In this document: piece by piece, positions 47,710 through 59,761 of the stretch | How positions within the stretch are numbered: position 1 is the first letter of the stretch | Layout: each line of letters opens with the position of its first letter | Source of the DNA: Littorina saxatilis | Lineage: Eukaryota > Mollusca > Gastropoda > Littorinimorpha > Littorinidae | Assembly (NCBI RefSeq): GCF_037325665.1 | Contig: NC_090246.1 | Location: 33,663,554-33,727,553, forward strand | Length of the DNA: 64,000 nucleotides | Reading direction: 5' to 3' | Program-made: the position numbers and the translations under genes | Notes under the pieces: generated by a model | Told to the model about the DNA's origin: nothing | Databases searched by the model: none | Seen by the model: the letters and a program-made list of their open reading frames with translations, nothing else

Positions 47710-50187
47710 AGAGTGATTGAGAGAAAACGACTGGACCGATCTTCATAAAACTTCACATGAGAGACCATTTTTTCTTTCTTTTTTTTTATAAATGTCTTCG
47801 ATGATGTCATATCCGGCTTTTTGTGCAAGTTGAGGCGGCACTGTCACACCCTCAGTTTTTGATCAAGCAGCTAGAAATTTTAGTTATACAATCTTTGACA
47901 AAGGCCGGACTTTGGTATTGCATTTCAGTTTGGATGCTTAAAAATTAATTAATGAGTTTGGTCATCAAAAATCTGAAATTTGTAAATAAGATTTTTTTCA
48001 GAAAACGATCTAAAAATAATTTCATCTTATTTTTCATTACTTTCTGATTCCAAAAACATATAAATATGTTATATTCGGATTAAAAACAAAATGCAGCTAG
48101 GACACGAACTCAAGCAAATGCTTATTTGACGTGGCTCTAACAATACTAAGTTACACAAGTTTTCATATGGTGGACAACACAATTATTAAAAATGTAGGAG
48201 GGGGGTATGGGGAACTTAACCAAATGTTAACCCTTAGGCTGGTTGTCGCGACATATGTCGCACTAATTTAGGTTTACTGTCTTTCTTTCTTTCTTTATTT
48301 GGTGTTTAACGTCGTTTTCAACCACGAAGGTTATATCGCGACGAGGGAAAGGGGGGAGATGGGATAGGGGAAAGGGGGGAGATGGGATAGAGCCACTTGT
48401 TAAGTGTTTCTTGTTCACAAAAGCACTAATAAAAAAATGTGCTCCAGGGGCTTGCAACGTAGTACAATATGACCTTACTGGGAGAATGCAAGTTTCCAGC
48501 ACAAAGGACTAAACATTTCTTACATACTGCTTGACTAAAATCTTTACAAACATTGACTATATTCTATACAAGAACCACTTAACAAGGGTAATAAGTGAAG
48601 AATTTTATGGGTGAGAAAAGGAAAGTAAAAGGACTTTGGGGAGGCAGAAATAAAGAAACAAGAAAAAGATCCTAATTAGGTTCACGGCATCGAGAGTGAT
48701 GCGACCTTCTCTCAGAAGTTAGTAGAGAAGGCTCCCCCATCCACCACCCGGGGGACGCGCCTCTACGCCAATTAGGGGGCGCGAGGAGGTTTACTGTCAC
48801 CTGGTTGTCACGACATATGTCGCGCTACTGGCTCAGTCTGTTTGGTCGGTTCTGATTGGATGCAAACATCTATATGACCGTTTTTCTTCATTTTTCTCTC
48901 TGTTAATTCACCAGTGGCTATGTAACATGTGTTACAGAATTGCACCAGTGTAAGGGTTAATGCATTGGGTGTCAAAGTTTGGACCCCTTTGTAAAAAATG
49001 TAAAGGGTTTGAAGACCAGGAGGTTCATATTCTCGCTTTTGGAAAGTACATTCCTCGCGGATGTCTGCAGATCGCTCTTTCAATTTAATGCTGACTTTTG
49101 GAAGTATTACTGTTGTCGGAGCCCTTTAGAAAAACGTTATTATCATGTCAGTTTGGAGACAACTCTTTAAAATTTGCGTTTGTACAGGTCTGGAAGAACA
49201 TTTATTGAAAACACTATTGACGGTGCGATTGATAACCAATATGTAGGGCGTGCCGGGACCCGCTCTTTTCAGGTTTAGTGCATCAAGGAACCCTCTTTGT
49301 GAATTTCTAGAGTTTTTTTTTAACTTCTAGTGCATAAAGGATGCACGGACACATTGTTTTGGGAGCCCTGTAAAGTGATTGCCTATTATTTAATGTGGTA
49401 TCACTTATGGTGTGAGAAGCTTAGCATCATCTCCCTCACTTATTATGGTCTGAAGTGGTTGATTTTCTTGCTGATGTTGTTTCCAACTGTTACAGAAAAG
49501 TTCCAGGAGGACCAAGTTGTGTTACAAGCAAAGAAAGGCCAACGTCCTCAGGCTACAAAAGCGCAGCCTAGCAAGAATGCCAAGAAGGTTAGTGTAAATT
49601 GTCCGTGATCTCTGTAAATGCCAGAATACCAGCAATTAGAGGATAATTTCATCAGCCATTGTACTGGATGGAAATGAAACGTTTAAATCAAGGAAGATCA
49701 AGATAGAGTTACAATCATCCCTTGGTTTTACTCGTTCTTAAAAAAGAATTGATGCAGTTTTCATAACTCATATATAAATGTACAGTGGCATCTGTAATAA
49801 AAGGACACCCTTGGGACGAGCCAAAAGTGTCCCTACATTGCAGGTGGCCTTTCTTGACAGGTACATTTTTAGTGGAGATAATAGACAAATGGACAACGGA
49901 AGGTGTCCTTTCAAGGTAGGTCAGTCCTCTCATTGGAGGGCCGGGACCTCACATCACAGGTACCATTGTATCAAACAACATAATATACTAATAAGAACAA
50001 TTATAATCAGTAAATTACATCCACTCACTTAGGTTTGTCGTATGTTTCTTTTCAGGTGTTCGAGCATCACTTGAAGCACTTCAACAGAAGAAATGCAAGC
50101 AAAGAACTAAAACAAGAGGAAGAGACAACCGTTTTTACAGACAAAGACTTTGACAAATTTGAAGAAGAATATGATTTTTTCAAATAA
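42449..50187 (+). CDS. RPS19BP1: AROS (active regulator of SIRT1 / RPS19-binding protein 1) homologue, 4 exons, 151 aa
   Basis: Small nucleolar basic protein. The human protein binds ribosomal protein S19, takes part in small-subunit assembly and stimulates SIRT1. Exons: 42449-42512, 47383-47550, 49496-49587, 50056-50187, all GT-AG with matching phases. The product is 151 residues (human has 136). The second exon is strongly basic (GKKRKIKNAMKLIKTDRKG), and the C-terminus TVFTDKDFDKFEEEY matches human TVFTEEDFQKFQQEY. The start MSHSIVKQALQLVQEDL gives a helical N-terminus like that of the human protein. An in-frame TTG 12 bp upstream is not a start. Introns hold a Helitron-like array (intron 1), a family A copy and a piggyBac MITE (intron 2), and a pogo-type MITE (intron 3). 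Confidence 0.93.
42513..43135. other. Start of AROS intron 1, unassigned
   Basis: No repeat or exon is recognised before the CA microsatellite. Confidence 0.5.
43136..43219 (+). repeat. CA-rich microsatellite in AROS intron 1
   Basis: CACA repeats with regular ACTC and AAAC interruptions, abutting the family D array. Confidence 0.9.
43229..46215 (-). mobile_element. Array of Helitron-like family D copies
   Basis: About 3 kb of overlapping, mostly partial copies of one repeat. Three left edges show CTAG (43230, 43684, 45100), 7 bp, then a hairpin CCCGGC-TTC-GCCGGG type (43241-43254, 43695-43709, 45111-45126). Read on the minus strand, this is a hairpin followed by a short linker and CTAG before T, the 3' signature of Helitrons. 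Right edges end CACAAGTCGTATATATA, so copies abut in TA runs. A GGTTCAGCGCTGCGCGCTGA segment recurs at about 43522, 44190, 44750, 44934 and 46018. Long frames in it are repeat artefacts. Confidence 0.65.
46216..47198. other. AROS intron 1, end part with SINE tails and an AAT run
   Basis: CTTACG-rich repeats lie at 46221-46300. Two reversed SINE-type tails (GCGCGCGTACCTCC... at 46876-46925, and AGAGCGCTTACCTAG at 47016-47030) flank an (AAT)n run at 46960-47005. Confidence 0.5.
47600..48090 (+). mobile_element. Helentron-like family A, copy A5, partial
   Basis: Starts TCAAGTCAAGTTTTGACTAAAT 50 bp after AROS exon 2 and keeps the GT run, the GACCGATCTTCATAAAAC segment and GAGGCGGCACTGTCAC. It stops before the hairpin end, so the last ~300 bp are missing. 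Confidence 0.65.
48231..48956. mobile_element. piggyBac-type MITE in AROS intron 2
   Basis: CCCTTAGGCTGGT on the left and an inverted CACCAGTGTAAGGG on the right are bounded by TTAA at 48227-48230 and 48957-48960, the piggyBac target. GTCGCGACATATGTCGC palindromes lie inside both halves. It is split by a retroposon insertion. Confidence 0.7.
48282..48786 (-). mobile_element. Retroposon of family III inserted into the piggyBac MITE, 12-bp target duplication
   Basis: AGGTTTACTGTC flanks it at 48270-48281 and 48787-48798. The tail (TTTC)n with TTTGGTGTTTAACGTCG is at the left, so the element runs on the minus strand. The body shares landmarks with 25909-26390. No open frame is seen, so it is SINE-like or a 5'-truncated LINE. 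Confidence 0.75.
49781..49970. mobile_element. pogo/Tigger-type MITE in AROS intron 3
   Basis: TACAGTGGCATCTGTAAT on the left and CACAGGTACCATTGTA on the right are inverted with a few mismatches. TA at both ends fits a TA target. The interior has AGGACACC/GGTGTCCT pairs. Confidence 0.65.
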
Positions 50188-50632
50188 CATATATGCAGAA
50201 AAAGTAGTGTGTGTGAGTGCGTGGCTCTGTGTATGTGAGTGAGTGCTTTTGATATAACAGTTATGACAGGATCAGGATTTGAAGGTGCATAACAAAGAGA
50301 GGTGTGCAAGTCATCATTTGTTAGCATAGAAGTTCTAGTGTTTGTGTGACTGATTGTGACACATTGCACATTTTCATGTGACTCAGTTAAACCAGTTTAC
50401 ATGGGGAATTTTTTTAATTAAATGTAACATACAAAAAAAGAAGTGTGTAAGTCTAAGACATCCTTTGTCAGCATAGAAGTTCATGGTTTTGTGACTGCCC
50501 GTATTTAAGTTTGTGTAACACAAATGAATGAATGGAAATGAACTTGTATAGATCTCACAGCTTGTTGTAAAAGTGAGTGAGCAAATGCACATGTTTGTGG
50601 TTTGCGTGTGTTTAAAACCACATGTACATTAT

Positions 50633-50703
<71 letters not shown>

Positions 50704-50730
50704 AAAAGAATAAAACCAAACATGTTTTTG
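50188..50730 (+). terminator. AROS 3' UTR and poly(A) signal
   Basis: AATAAA lies at 50709-50714, after a (GT)n run (50634-50701). The UTR contains a doubled segment of about 140 bp: GCATAGAAGTTCTAGTGTTT at 50325 and GCATAGAAGTTCATGGTTTT at 50471. Confidence 0.6.
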
Positions 50731-51040
50731 TTGGTGCTTTTTGTTCATTGATGTAAAGAAGGTATGATTATTGTTTGTTGAAATCCATTCCCCAGAATCA
50801 CCACAGCTTCTGTTTGAAATCAACTGTTTTACTTGATGTTGCAACTTCCTTGAAACGACCATTGTTCAACAACGGTTGTCAAATAAGAGAAAACCCAATT
50901 CAGTTGAGAAAGACAAGAATGTGTCCGGTATAACAGAGCAGGCTACAAAACACACTAGCCTGATTTAGCATGGCTAGAGGAACAACACCATTCTGGAGGG
51001 ATCCTGTGAGGTCGCCGCTGTGGCCAAAGCACGTATTCAC
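50731..51040. other. Unassigned DNA after AROS
   Basis: No gene or repeat is recognised. Confidence 0.5.
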
Positions 51041-51756
51041 ACCGGTGACACTGTGACGGTTCCCCTACGCTTTGTGTTCGGTGCCCTGACCCTTTGTGTT
51101 CGGTTCCCACTCGGTTCCCACACGCCAAAATTCGCGGACAAAACATCCATTTATGGTAGTATTACGCAATGTTGCTCTCTGAGAATGGTCTTGTTAGATC
51201 TGTGAGTGTTTACACTACATGCCTAGGTGCTGTTGGATTGAAGGTTTTTGATATTTTAGCCGTTATTAGGTAGAATGCCTTCCACTTTACTGCAAAACTG
51301 CATAATTCGTAGCATCGACAAGAAATATCCTACCAAAAAATGCCTGCTTGGAACTGTCGTTGGTCCAGCAAAAAGTTCAACATGTCTGTAGCAGACAGCC
51401 CAAGTTTCAAGATTGTAGGGCCATCCAAACAGCCGTAATAATAAAAACAACAAAAGTAGTCAGTGAAATTGGCTGTGTTCGGTCCCCCCACACTTTTGTG
51501 ACGTAGGCGTGACGGTTCCCATAATTCATTGTGTCGGTCCCCACTTTCTGTGTCGGACCCCACTTTCGACCTAATTTCTCTGTGACGGACCCCACAACCA
51601 GCCTATTTTGTGTCGGTCCCCACACCTTCTTGGATTTATGACTTGCCGGTTACTTGTATCATTGTATTCATTGAATCTAATTGTCTCGGAGTTATTTTTC
51701 AGCAAAAACCGGCAAGGCAGCACCTTTTGTGATACCAAGTAAGTCAGATGACATCA

Positions 51757-51911
<155 letters not shown>

Positions 51912-51937
51912 ACACCTTTCCAGATCACTCCGGTTAT

Positions 51938-52110
51938 GCGACACTACCGCGAGCGTCACTACCGCGTGTCACACTACGGCGAGTACGACACTACCGCGTG
52001 TAACACTACCGCGTGTCACACTACCGCGAGTACGACACTACCGCGAGTATAACACTGCCGCGTGTCACACTACCGCGCGTACCACAACCGCGAGTACCAT
52101 AACCGTAGAG
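51938..52110 (+). repeat. Minisatellite, ACACTACCGCGAGTACG unit
   Basis: About nine copies of a 14-19 bp unit CACTACCGCG(A/T)GT. The same unit runs inverted at 52327-52425 and 52716-52775 in the loop of the foldback element. Confidence 0.8.
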
Positions 52111-52429
52111 AGAACGCATGCAAACTTACTTCTTGTGAGTTTGTGTTCTAACGGCTTTGATTGGAAGCAACCCATTCTATATGTATTCTGATAGTGTGTT
52201 CTGATCGTTTTGAGTTCTTGGTTAGCATGACAAACATTGAATTAGTGTTCAGAGAACAGACCAGGCCTTTTTGTTTTATATTTCAAGGAAACATTTCAAC
52301 CTTTGCCTTCAGCCATGGAAGTCATAAAATGACACGCGGTAATGTTATACTCGCGGTAGTGTGACACGCGGTAGTGTTATACTCGCGGTAGTGTCGTACT
52401 CGCGGTAGTGTCGTACTCGCGGTAAGTTC

Positions 52430-52710
52430 TGTTTCCGTACCCGCGACAGCGGAAGCGACAAAAGAAAACGCGCGCAAACGCGTGACGTGTTTCCGTACTT
52501 GCGTTTTAAACATGCGGTAAAATCTGTAAACTCCCGCGTTGCCGCGCGACAACGCGAAAAAATCGCTCCAGGACCCTTTAAAAAAAATCGCGTCGCTTGC
52601 CGCTTGTCGCGCCGCTAACGCGTCGCGTGTGTGGAAACACTCCTGGTCATTTTCTACGTGCTTGATTTTCGTCGCACCGCTGGAAAAACGCTGTCGCGGG
52701 TACGGAAACA
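52430..52710. mobile_element. GC-rich MITE within the minisatellite
   Basis: TGTTTCCGTACCCGCGACAG on the left and its exact inverse on the right. The interior is rich in CGCG motifs. It sits between two blocks of the inverted minisatellite, as if inserted into it. Confidence 0.65.
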
Positions 52711-52837
52711 CAACTTTAGTGTGAGACGCGGTAGTGGTACTCGCAGTAGTGACGCTCGCGGTAGTGACCAGCACCCGATCACTACACATAAACGCTGGTT
52801 CTGGTTGCATTGTGCCGCTGACATACAGCTAATAGCA

Positions 52838-53155
52838 TTTTTACACCCCCGGTATAGGGGTGTGTATAGGTTTCACTCGATGTGTTTGTGTTCGCAAGTA
52901 GATCTCAAGAATGAACGGACCGATCGTCACCAAACTTGGTGAACAGGTTCTATACATTCCTGAGACGGTCCTTACAAAAATTGGGACCAGTCAAACACAC
53001 GGTTAGGGAGTTATTGGTGGATTAAAATTATACAAGGCCTGGTATAGACGGACACCTCCGTTGGTCAAAGGGAAATAACCATTCTCACTGCCACCAACTG
53101 AGAAGGTTATTTCCCTTTGACGGGGGTGTAGTTCCTATCGGAGGAATTTCTTGTT
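52838..53155 (+). mobile_element. Helentron-like family E
   Basis: Runs TTTTT, tag TACACCCCCG, interior with GGACCGATCGTCACCAAAC, complementary tag CGGGGGTGTA, hairpin TTCC-TATCGGA-GGAA, then CTTGT (53151-53155). It is 318 bp long with no microsatellite. An internal inverted pair (AAAGGGAAATAACC and GGTTATTTCCCTTT) lies near 53080-53120. Confidence 0.65.
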
Positions 53156-53220
53156 TTAATCCTTTTGTGGTATTGCTGATGATGCTGAACATGTATTTTA
53201 CTAGTTTACCAATGTGTATC

Positions 53221-53338
53221 TTTGACCCTGATAGCCTACGAAAACGGAGCAATCATGGCCCAACATTGGCCCAATGCTGAATTTATTGGCGCGGTGTTGA
53301 GCCTTAGTCGGGCCGTTGTCGTAGGCTGTCAGGGTTTA
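53221..53338. mobile_element. Short MITE, 118 bp
   Basis: CCCTGATAGCCTACGAAAAC on the left and inverted GTTGTCGTAGGCTGTCAGGG on the right, with two mismatches. The interior has GGCCCAACATTGGCCCAATG. Confidence 0.7.
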
Positions 53339-53739
53339 TGTAGCCTTGTTCCATTGTATTCTGACTGTCATAAAGTAATTAATTTTAAGAGAAAGCAGTC
53401 ATGAACACAAGGAGCTGGGAAAAGTTGCCTCTTACAACAAGCGTGGATAAAGACACATACTTGACACAGACAAGTACTCTTTTTTTTTTTTAAATCACCA
53501 CTAGAAGTCCCTGGGCAGCATTTTGCTCTGAAAACTGAATCTCGCATACGACAGGTGGATCTTTTATTTTAAAAATGTGCCAAATTGCATATCTCCAAGG
53601 CCGTAAGACTAAGAGTAGATATTGGGAAGGCCAGTTCAAGAAGGTGTGGGTGGATCAACACATAATTTGCTGGTATACTGGGAACCGTCCCAGAGATAAA
53701 TAATGTTATATATTATTTGTGGCATAAACTAATACAGTT

Positions 53740-53855
<116 letters not shown>

Positions 53856-54574
53856 TGATGTCATCTGACTTACTTGGTATCACAAAAGGTGCTGCCTTGC
53901 CGGTTTTTGCTGAAAAATAACTCCGAGACAATTAGATTCAATGAATACAATGATACAAGTAACCGGCAAGTCATAAATCCAAGAAGGTGTGGGGACCGAC
54001 ACAAAATAGGCTGGTTGTGGGGTCCGTCACAGAGAAATTAGGTCGAAAGTGGGGTCCGACACAGAAAGTGGGGACCGACACAATGAATTATGGGAACCGT
54101 CACGCCTACGTCACAAAAGTGTGGGGGGACCGAACACAGCCAATTTCACTGACTACTTTTGTTGTTTTTATTATTACGGCTGTTTGGATGGCCCTACAAT
54201 CTTGAAACTTGGGCTGTCTGCTACAGACATGTTGAACTTTTTGCTGGACCAACGACAGTTCCAAGCAGGCATTTTTTGGTAGGATATTTCTTGCCGATGC
54301 TACGAATTATGCAGTTTTGCAGTAAAGTGGAAGGCATTCTACCTAATAACGGCTAAAATATCAAAAACCTTCAATCCAACAGCACCTAGGCATGTAGTGT
54401 AAACACTCACAGATCTAACAAGACCATTCTCAGAGAGCAACATTGCGTAATACTACCATAAATGGATGTTTTGTCCGCGAATTTTGGCGTGTGGGAACCG
54501 AGTGGGAACCGAACACAAAGGGTCAGGGCACCGAACACAAAGCGTAGGGGAACCGTCACAGTGTCACCGGTGTG

Positions 54575-55128
54575 GTATTATACACAGACAAACAGATTCA
54601 TACACACACACACGCATACATACACACACACACACACTGATACAAAGCTAAGAGACACACACGTAGTCTTTAGACATAGTTCTTAGACATACACTAACAC
54701 CCCGCACACACAGACATACGAATACTCATGTGCGCACGCTCACACATGCATACACTTGATCCAAGCTGGACACACTGACAAGCACACACTCACACACACA
54801 CACACACAAAGAAAGACACTTGACACACATAACGAGACGCACATTCACACAGTATGATTTTAGACATAGTGTCCCTGGAGACATGCACTAATACATGTAC
54901 ATACACACACTGAAGTTATTTGAATAAAATTGTTTGAAAAAAACCCCAGAAATATGAATAAGCACTCGAACACACTCACAGAAAGACACGCACACTCACA
55001 TGATGTATTGTCCGTTTGCGAAACGCCTGCAGAGACTTGTTTTTTCGAAATTATCTCACGATCACAATCTACACATATTTTGCAATGTGGATAAGAACAA
55101 AATAAGTACGTCAAAAGTATACCTAATT
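54575..55128. other. CA/ACAC-rich low-complexity DNA
   Basis: Imperfect ACACACAT and CACTCACA repeats right of the foldback arm. No gene is recognised. Confidence 0.6.
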
Positions 55129-56136
55129 TAAAGGCACAGTAAGCCTCCCGTAAACCATCACAGATACAGTCAGGCTTTTACACACAGTACAAACACCCTT
55201 TCAATTAAACACTCACCGATTGAGAACATCCTTGGTGCCCTCCGTAAAGAGCGAACAATTTTCAAAGAATTTATTTTTGCGTGGTTTATTTTACCCCTGA
55301 GCCATCGTGAACCCGTGTGATCCAGTTTCCCTTTTTCACAATGTAGTCGTCAGTTAGTCATTTGATTGCGACTCGATGTGAGCTTATCTACAATAGCACG
55401 ATTTTATGCACGAAACAAACGGCTGTGGTTCACAAGAACTCTAGCGATGGCTTTTGACTGTTGAGAGGAACGGCGCATGATATGGCGCATAAACCGTCGT
55501 CTGCTACGACCCTTGCGTGACCCTGCTTCCGGGCTTTTCTTTTTTCAAACTTTCACAACTTCGAATTGCACTGATCTTGTCTTGATGAAAACACGCTGTC
55601 AATTTATTATTTAGATTTTAAAAGTTAGGTCTAGCGCAAAAACGCACCACGGTCCAAAAACATTCTGATTATCATCGATCCACGGCTATCGCCAGTTTAA
55701 GGGAAGTAACTCATTTTTGACCTGAGTTCAGGATGGGTCCAAAAAGTGTTCGAGACAATCTGCAAAATTAATTCTTTAAAAATTGCTCGCTCTTTACGTA
55801 GGGCACCTAGGATGTTCCCGTTTGGTGAGCGTTCAAATGGAAGGGTGTTTGTACTGTGTGTAAAAGCCTGACAGTATCTCTGATGGTTTACGGGAGGCTT
55901 ACTGTCCGGGCGTGATTTCCGGGATATTCATAACAGCCGTCCAGCACCAAAACGAGGCGCCATTGTTGTAAAGGGCCAAGTCCACAAAAATAAATTCTTT
56001 GAACATTTCTCACGCTCGACAGAAAGCAGCCAGAATGTTCCCGTTCGGGGAGCGTTTAAATGGAAGTATGCTTGTACTGTGTGCAGACGCTCGGGGAGCT
56101 CTGTGGTGGTTTACGGGAGGCTTACTGTGCCTTTAA
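55129..56136. mobile_element. TIR element F, copy 1 (intact)
   Basis: TTTAAAGGCACAGTAAGCC at the left and its inverse at the right end. The right end is partly doubled: a first ending lies at about 55905 (GGAGGCTTACTGTCC) and a second at about 56132. The interior carries CCTGAGCCATCGTGAACC, then a TTTTTCACAATGTAGTCG site that is uninterrupted here. A second copy, inverted and interrupted, lies at 60144-62205. Confidence 0.7.
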
Positions 56137-56356
56137 TTTATATCAACTATAATCCTTACTTTCCTCTGGTTAATTATTTCTTCACTGTAAAGACTAATTA
56201 AAATGAATCAAATGTTTCCCCTTTTCCAGGCCTCTAAAAACCTGCAGGTCATTTCCGTGCATCTCGTGCTGACCGTGATAATACATGTCACACAAACACC
56301 GAAACTTTCCAAGGATTTGCACATAGTCTCTGGTTTGCACACCTGAACTGGTAAAG

Positions 56357-56494
56357 ATGTTGTCCGAGGTGAACAAGATTATTGTGAATGTGCAGAAGAA
56401 GCTGAAAAAGGGAGCCTATATCACTGGAATAACGTTGCAAAAAGAGCTTGCCACCCACTTGGAATTTCAAGAACCACATAATTTAAAGCAGTGA
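56357..56494 (+). CDS. Candidate short terminal exon, unrecognised
   Basis: A 45-residue frame MLSEVNKIIVNVQKKLKKGA... ending in TGA, open upstream to about 56325 (adding SLVCTPELVK). Its lysine-rich amphipathic sequence and codon use look more like coding DNA than the surroundings. The possible acceptor at 56324 has a weak pyrimidine tract, and no upstream exon was identified. The opposite strand is also open here, so strand is uncertain. I do not recognise the family. Confidence 0.3.
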   Translation: MLSEVNKIIVNVQKKLKKGAYITGITLQKELATHLEFQEPHNLKQ

Positions 56495-56560
56495 CCGATA
56501 ACAACAAAAGAAATGGATTGCCGTCGAACAAGGAGCAAAAACAATAACAAACAAGCAAGC

Positions 56561-57173
<613 letters not shown>

Positions 57174-57560
57174 GGTAAACCGAAACTGACGTGTACCGGG
57201 CTTAGCTGCGTGATCCGGCATGTGATCAGTTTAAATCGAGTCAGTCCGGCTGCCGCGTACACTCCGCTATCATGATCATGATTTTACATGTAGATCTATC
57301 TATTCATTATCACAATCTGCAAACCGAAACTGACGTGTGCTTAGCGGCGTGACTCCGGCATTTGATCAGTATATTCGGCGTTTACACCTCAGTATCGATG
57401 ATCATGAAGGTAGATCTATTTATTCATTATCGCAATCTGTAAACCAAAACTGACGTGTGGTTAGCTGCGTGATCCGGCTGATTTGATTTATTCGGCGCAG
57501 TCTACACCTATCATCATGACTGTTACATGTAGAGGCTATCTATTCATTATCACAATCTAA
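57174..57560 (+). repeat. Three tandem copies of a ~125-145 bp unit
   Basis: Each unit starts GTAAACCGAAACTGACGTGT or near, and ends with ATCTATCTATTCATTATCAC. Copies begin at about 57174, 57319 and 57439. They are diverged, so not recent. Each contains a TGATCATGA-type palindrome. Confidence 0.8.
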
Positions 57561-57660
57561 TCGTTTGTCATTTCAACACTGAGAGAAAAGAGCTGATCGA
57601 CTGACCAAGAACATCAGTGCAGGCAAGACTGGCAGCTGCTTAATGATATTTGAACACAGA

Positions 57661-58041
57661 TGACGGGCGCAGTGGCCGAGTGGATAAGACGCCGACCTCC
57701 GGTTCGGAAGGTCGACCGTGGGTTCAAATTTCCGATCTCCCAGGTCAACGTATGTGCAGACCTGTTAGTGCCTTATGCATAGATCTGCACTGATGTCACG
57801 GTACACGCAAGCGCTGTGACAAGACCAACTGCACACGAAAAAGACCCTTTAATTCATGTCAGAGTTCAATGGGTTATAGAAACACGAAAATACCAAGCAT
57901 GCATCCCCCACTGAAAAGCGGCGTATGGCTGCCTCAGTAAATGGCGTGGATAAAACAGCCATGCACGTAAAACGGCGGACCCACTCGTGCAAAAAAACCA
58001 CGAGGGTACATGGGAATATCAGCCCGTGAACGCAGAAGAAG
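57661..58041 (+). mobile_element. SINE family II, complete copy
   Basis: Starts GACGGGCGCAGTGGCCGAGTG with a tRNA-like B box (GGGTTCAAATTTCC). The body (AATGGGTTATAGAAACACGA) matches the reverse of 16787-17168, and it ends GAACGCAGAAGAAG. Family A copy A6 begins at the next base. Confidence 0.8.
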
Positions 58042-58863
58042 ACAAGTCGCGTAAGGCGAAATTACTACATTTAGTCAAGCTGTGGAACTCACAGAATGAA
58101 ACTGAACGTAGTCCGCCGCTAGTGCAAAAGGCAGTGAAAGTGACGAGCCTGTTTGGCGCGGTAGCGATTGCGCTGTGCTTCATAGCACGCTTTACTGTAC
58201 CTCTCTTCGTTTTAACTTGACTTTCTGAGCGTGTTTTTAATCCAAACATATCATATCTATATGTTTTTGGAATCAGGAACCGACAAGGAATAAGATGAAA
58301 TAGTTTTTAAAACGATTTCGGAAATTTAATTTTGATCATAATTTTTATATTTTTAATTTTCAGAGCTTGTTTTTAATCCAAATATAACATATGTATATGT
58401 TTTTGGAATCAGAAAATGACGAAGAATAAGATGAAATTGTTTTTGGATCGTTTAATAAAAAAATAATTTTAATTACAAATTTCCGATTTTTAATGACCAA
58501 ACTCACTCATTAGTTTTTAAGCCACCAAGCTGAAATGCAATACCAAACCCCGGGCTTCGTCGAAGATTGCTTTGCCAAAATTTCAATCAATTTGATTGAA
58601 AAATGAGGGTGTGACAGTGCCGCCTCAACTTTTACAAAAAGCCGGATATGACGTCATCAAAGGTATTTATCGAAAAAATGAAAAAAATTCCGGGGATATC
58701 ATACCCAGGAACTCTCATGTCAAATTTCATAAAGATCGGCCCAGTAGTTTAGTCTGAATCGCTCTACACACACACACAGACAGACACACACACATACACC
58801 ACGACCCTCGTCTCGATTCCCCCCTCTATGTTAAAACATTTAGTCAAAACTTGACTAAATGTA
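58042..58863 (-). mobile_element. Helentron-like family A, copy A6
   Basis: Full length, with hairpin, both tags and a short CA run. It is joined directly to A7. Confidence 0.8.
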
Positions 58864-59701
58864 ACAAGTCGCGTAAGGCGAAATTACTACATTTAGTCAA
58901 GCTGTGGAACTCACAGAATGAAACTGAACGTAGTCCGGCGCTAGTGCAAAAGGCAGTGAAAGTGACGAGCCTGTTTGGCGCGGTAGCGATTGCGCTGTGC
59001 TTCATAGCACGCTTTACTGTACCTCTCTTCGTTTTAACTTTCTGAGCGTGTTTTTAATCCAAACATATCATATCTATATGTTTTTGGAATCAGGAACCGA
59101 CAAGGAATAAGATGAAATAGTTTTTAAAACGATTTCGGAAATTTAATTTTGATCATAATTTTTATATTTTTAATTTTCAGAGCTTGTTTTTAATCCAAAT
59201 ATAACATATGTATATGTTTTTGGAATCAGAAAATGACGAAGAATAAGATGAAATTGTTTTTGGATCGTTTAATAAAAAAAATAATTTTAATTACAAGTTT
59301 CCGATTTTTAATGACCAAACTCACTCATTAGTTTTTAAGCCACCAAGCTGAAATGCAATACCAAACCCCGGGCTTCGTCGAAGATTGCTTTGCCAAAATT
59401 TCAATCAATTTGATTGAAAAATGAGGGTGTGACAGTGCCGCCTCAACTTTTACAAAAAGCCGGATATGACGTCATCAAAGGTATTTATCGAAAAATGAAA
59501 AAAAACCTTCCGGGGATATCATACCCAGGAACTCTCATGTCAAATTTCATAAAGATCGGCCCAGTAGTTTAGTCTGAATCGCTCTACACACACACACAGA
59601 CAGACAGACACACACACACACACACACATACACCACGACCCTCGTCTCGATTCCCCCCTCTATGTTAAAACATTTAGTCAAAACTTGACTAAATGTAAAA
59701 A
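58864..59701 (-). mobile_element. Helentron-like family A, copy A7, tandem with A6
   Basis: Begins ACAAG at the base after A6 ends (GTA at 58861-58863), in the same orientation. The two are nearly identical over about 820 bp. They differ mainly in the length of the CA run and single bases, so they arose by a recent tandem event. Confidence 0.8.
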
Positions 59702-59761
59702 CGAAGAACACTGATGCGGTTTTCCTTTATTTTTAGCTTGTCGGTGGTCGCCCTAATTAGC

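Noticed and set aside
53987-54356. Frames in the right foldback arm that duplicate frames in the left arm
   Set aside because: They are the two strands of one inverted repeat, with no coding signature.
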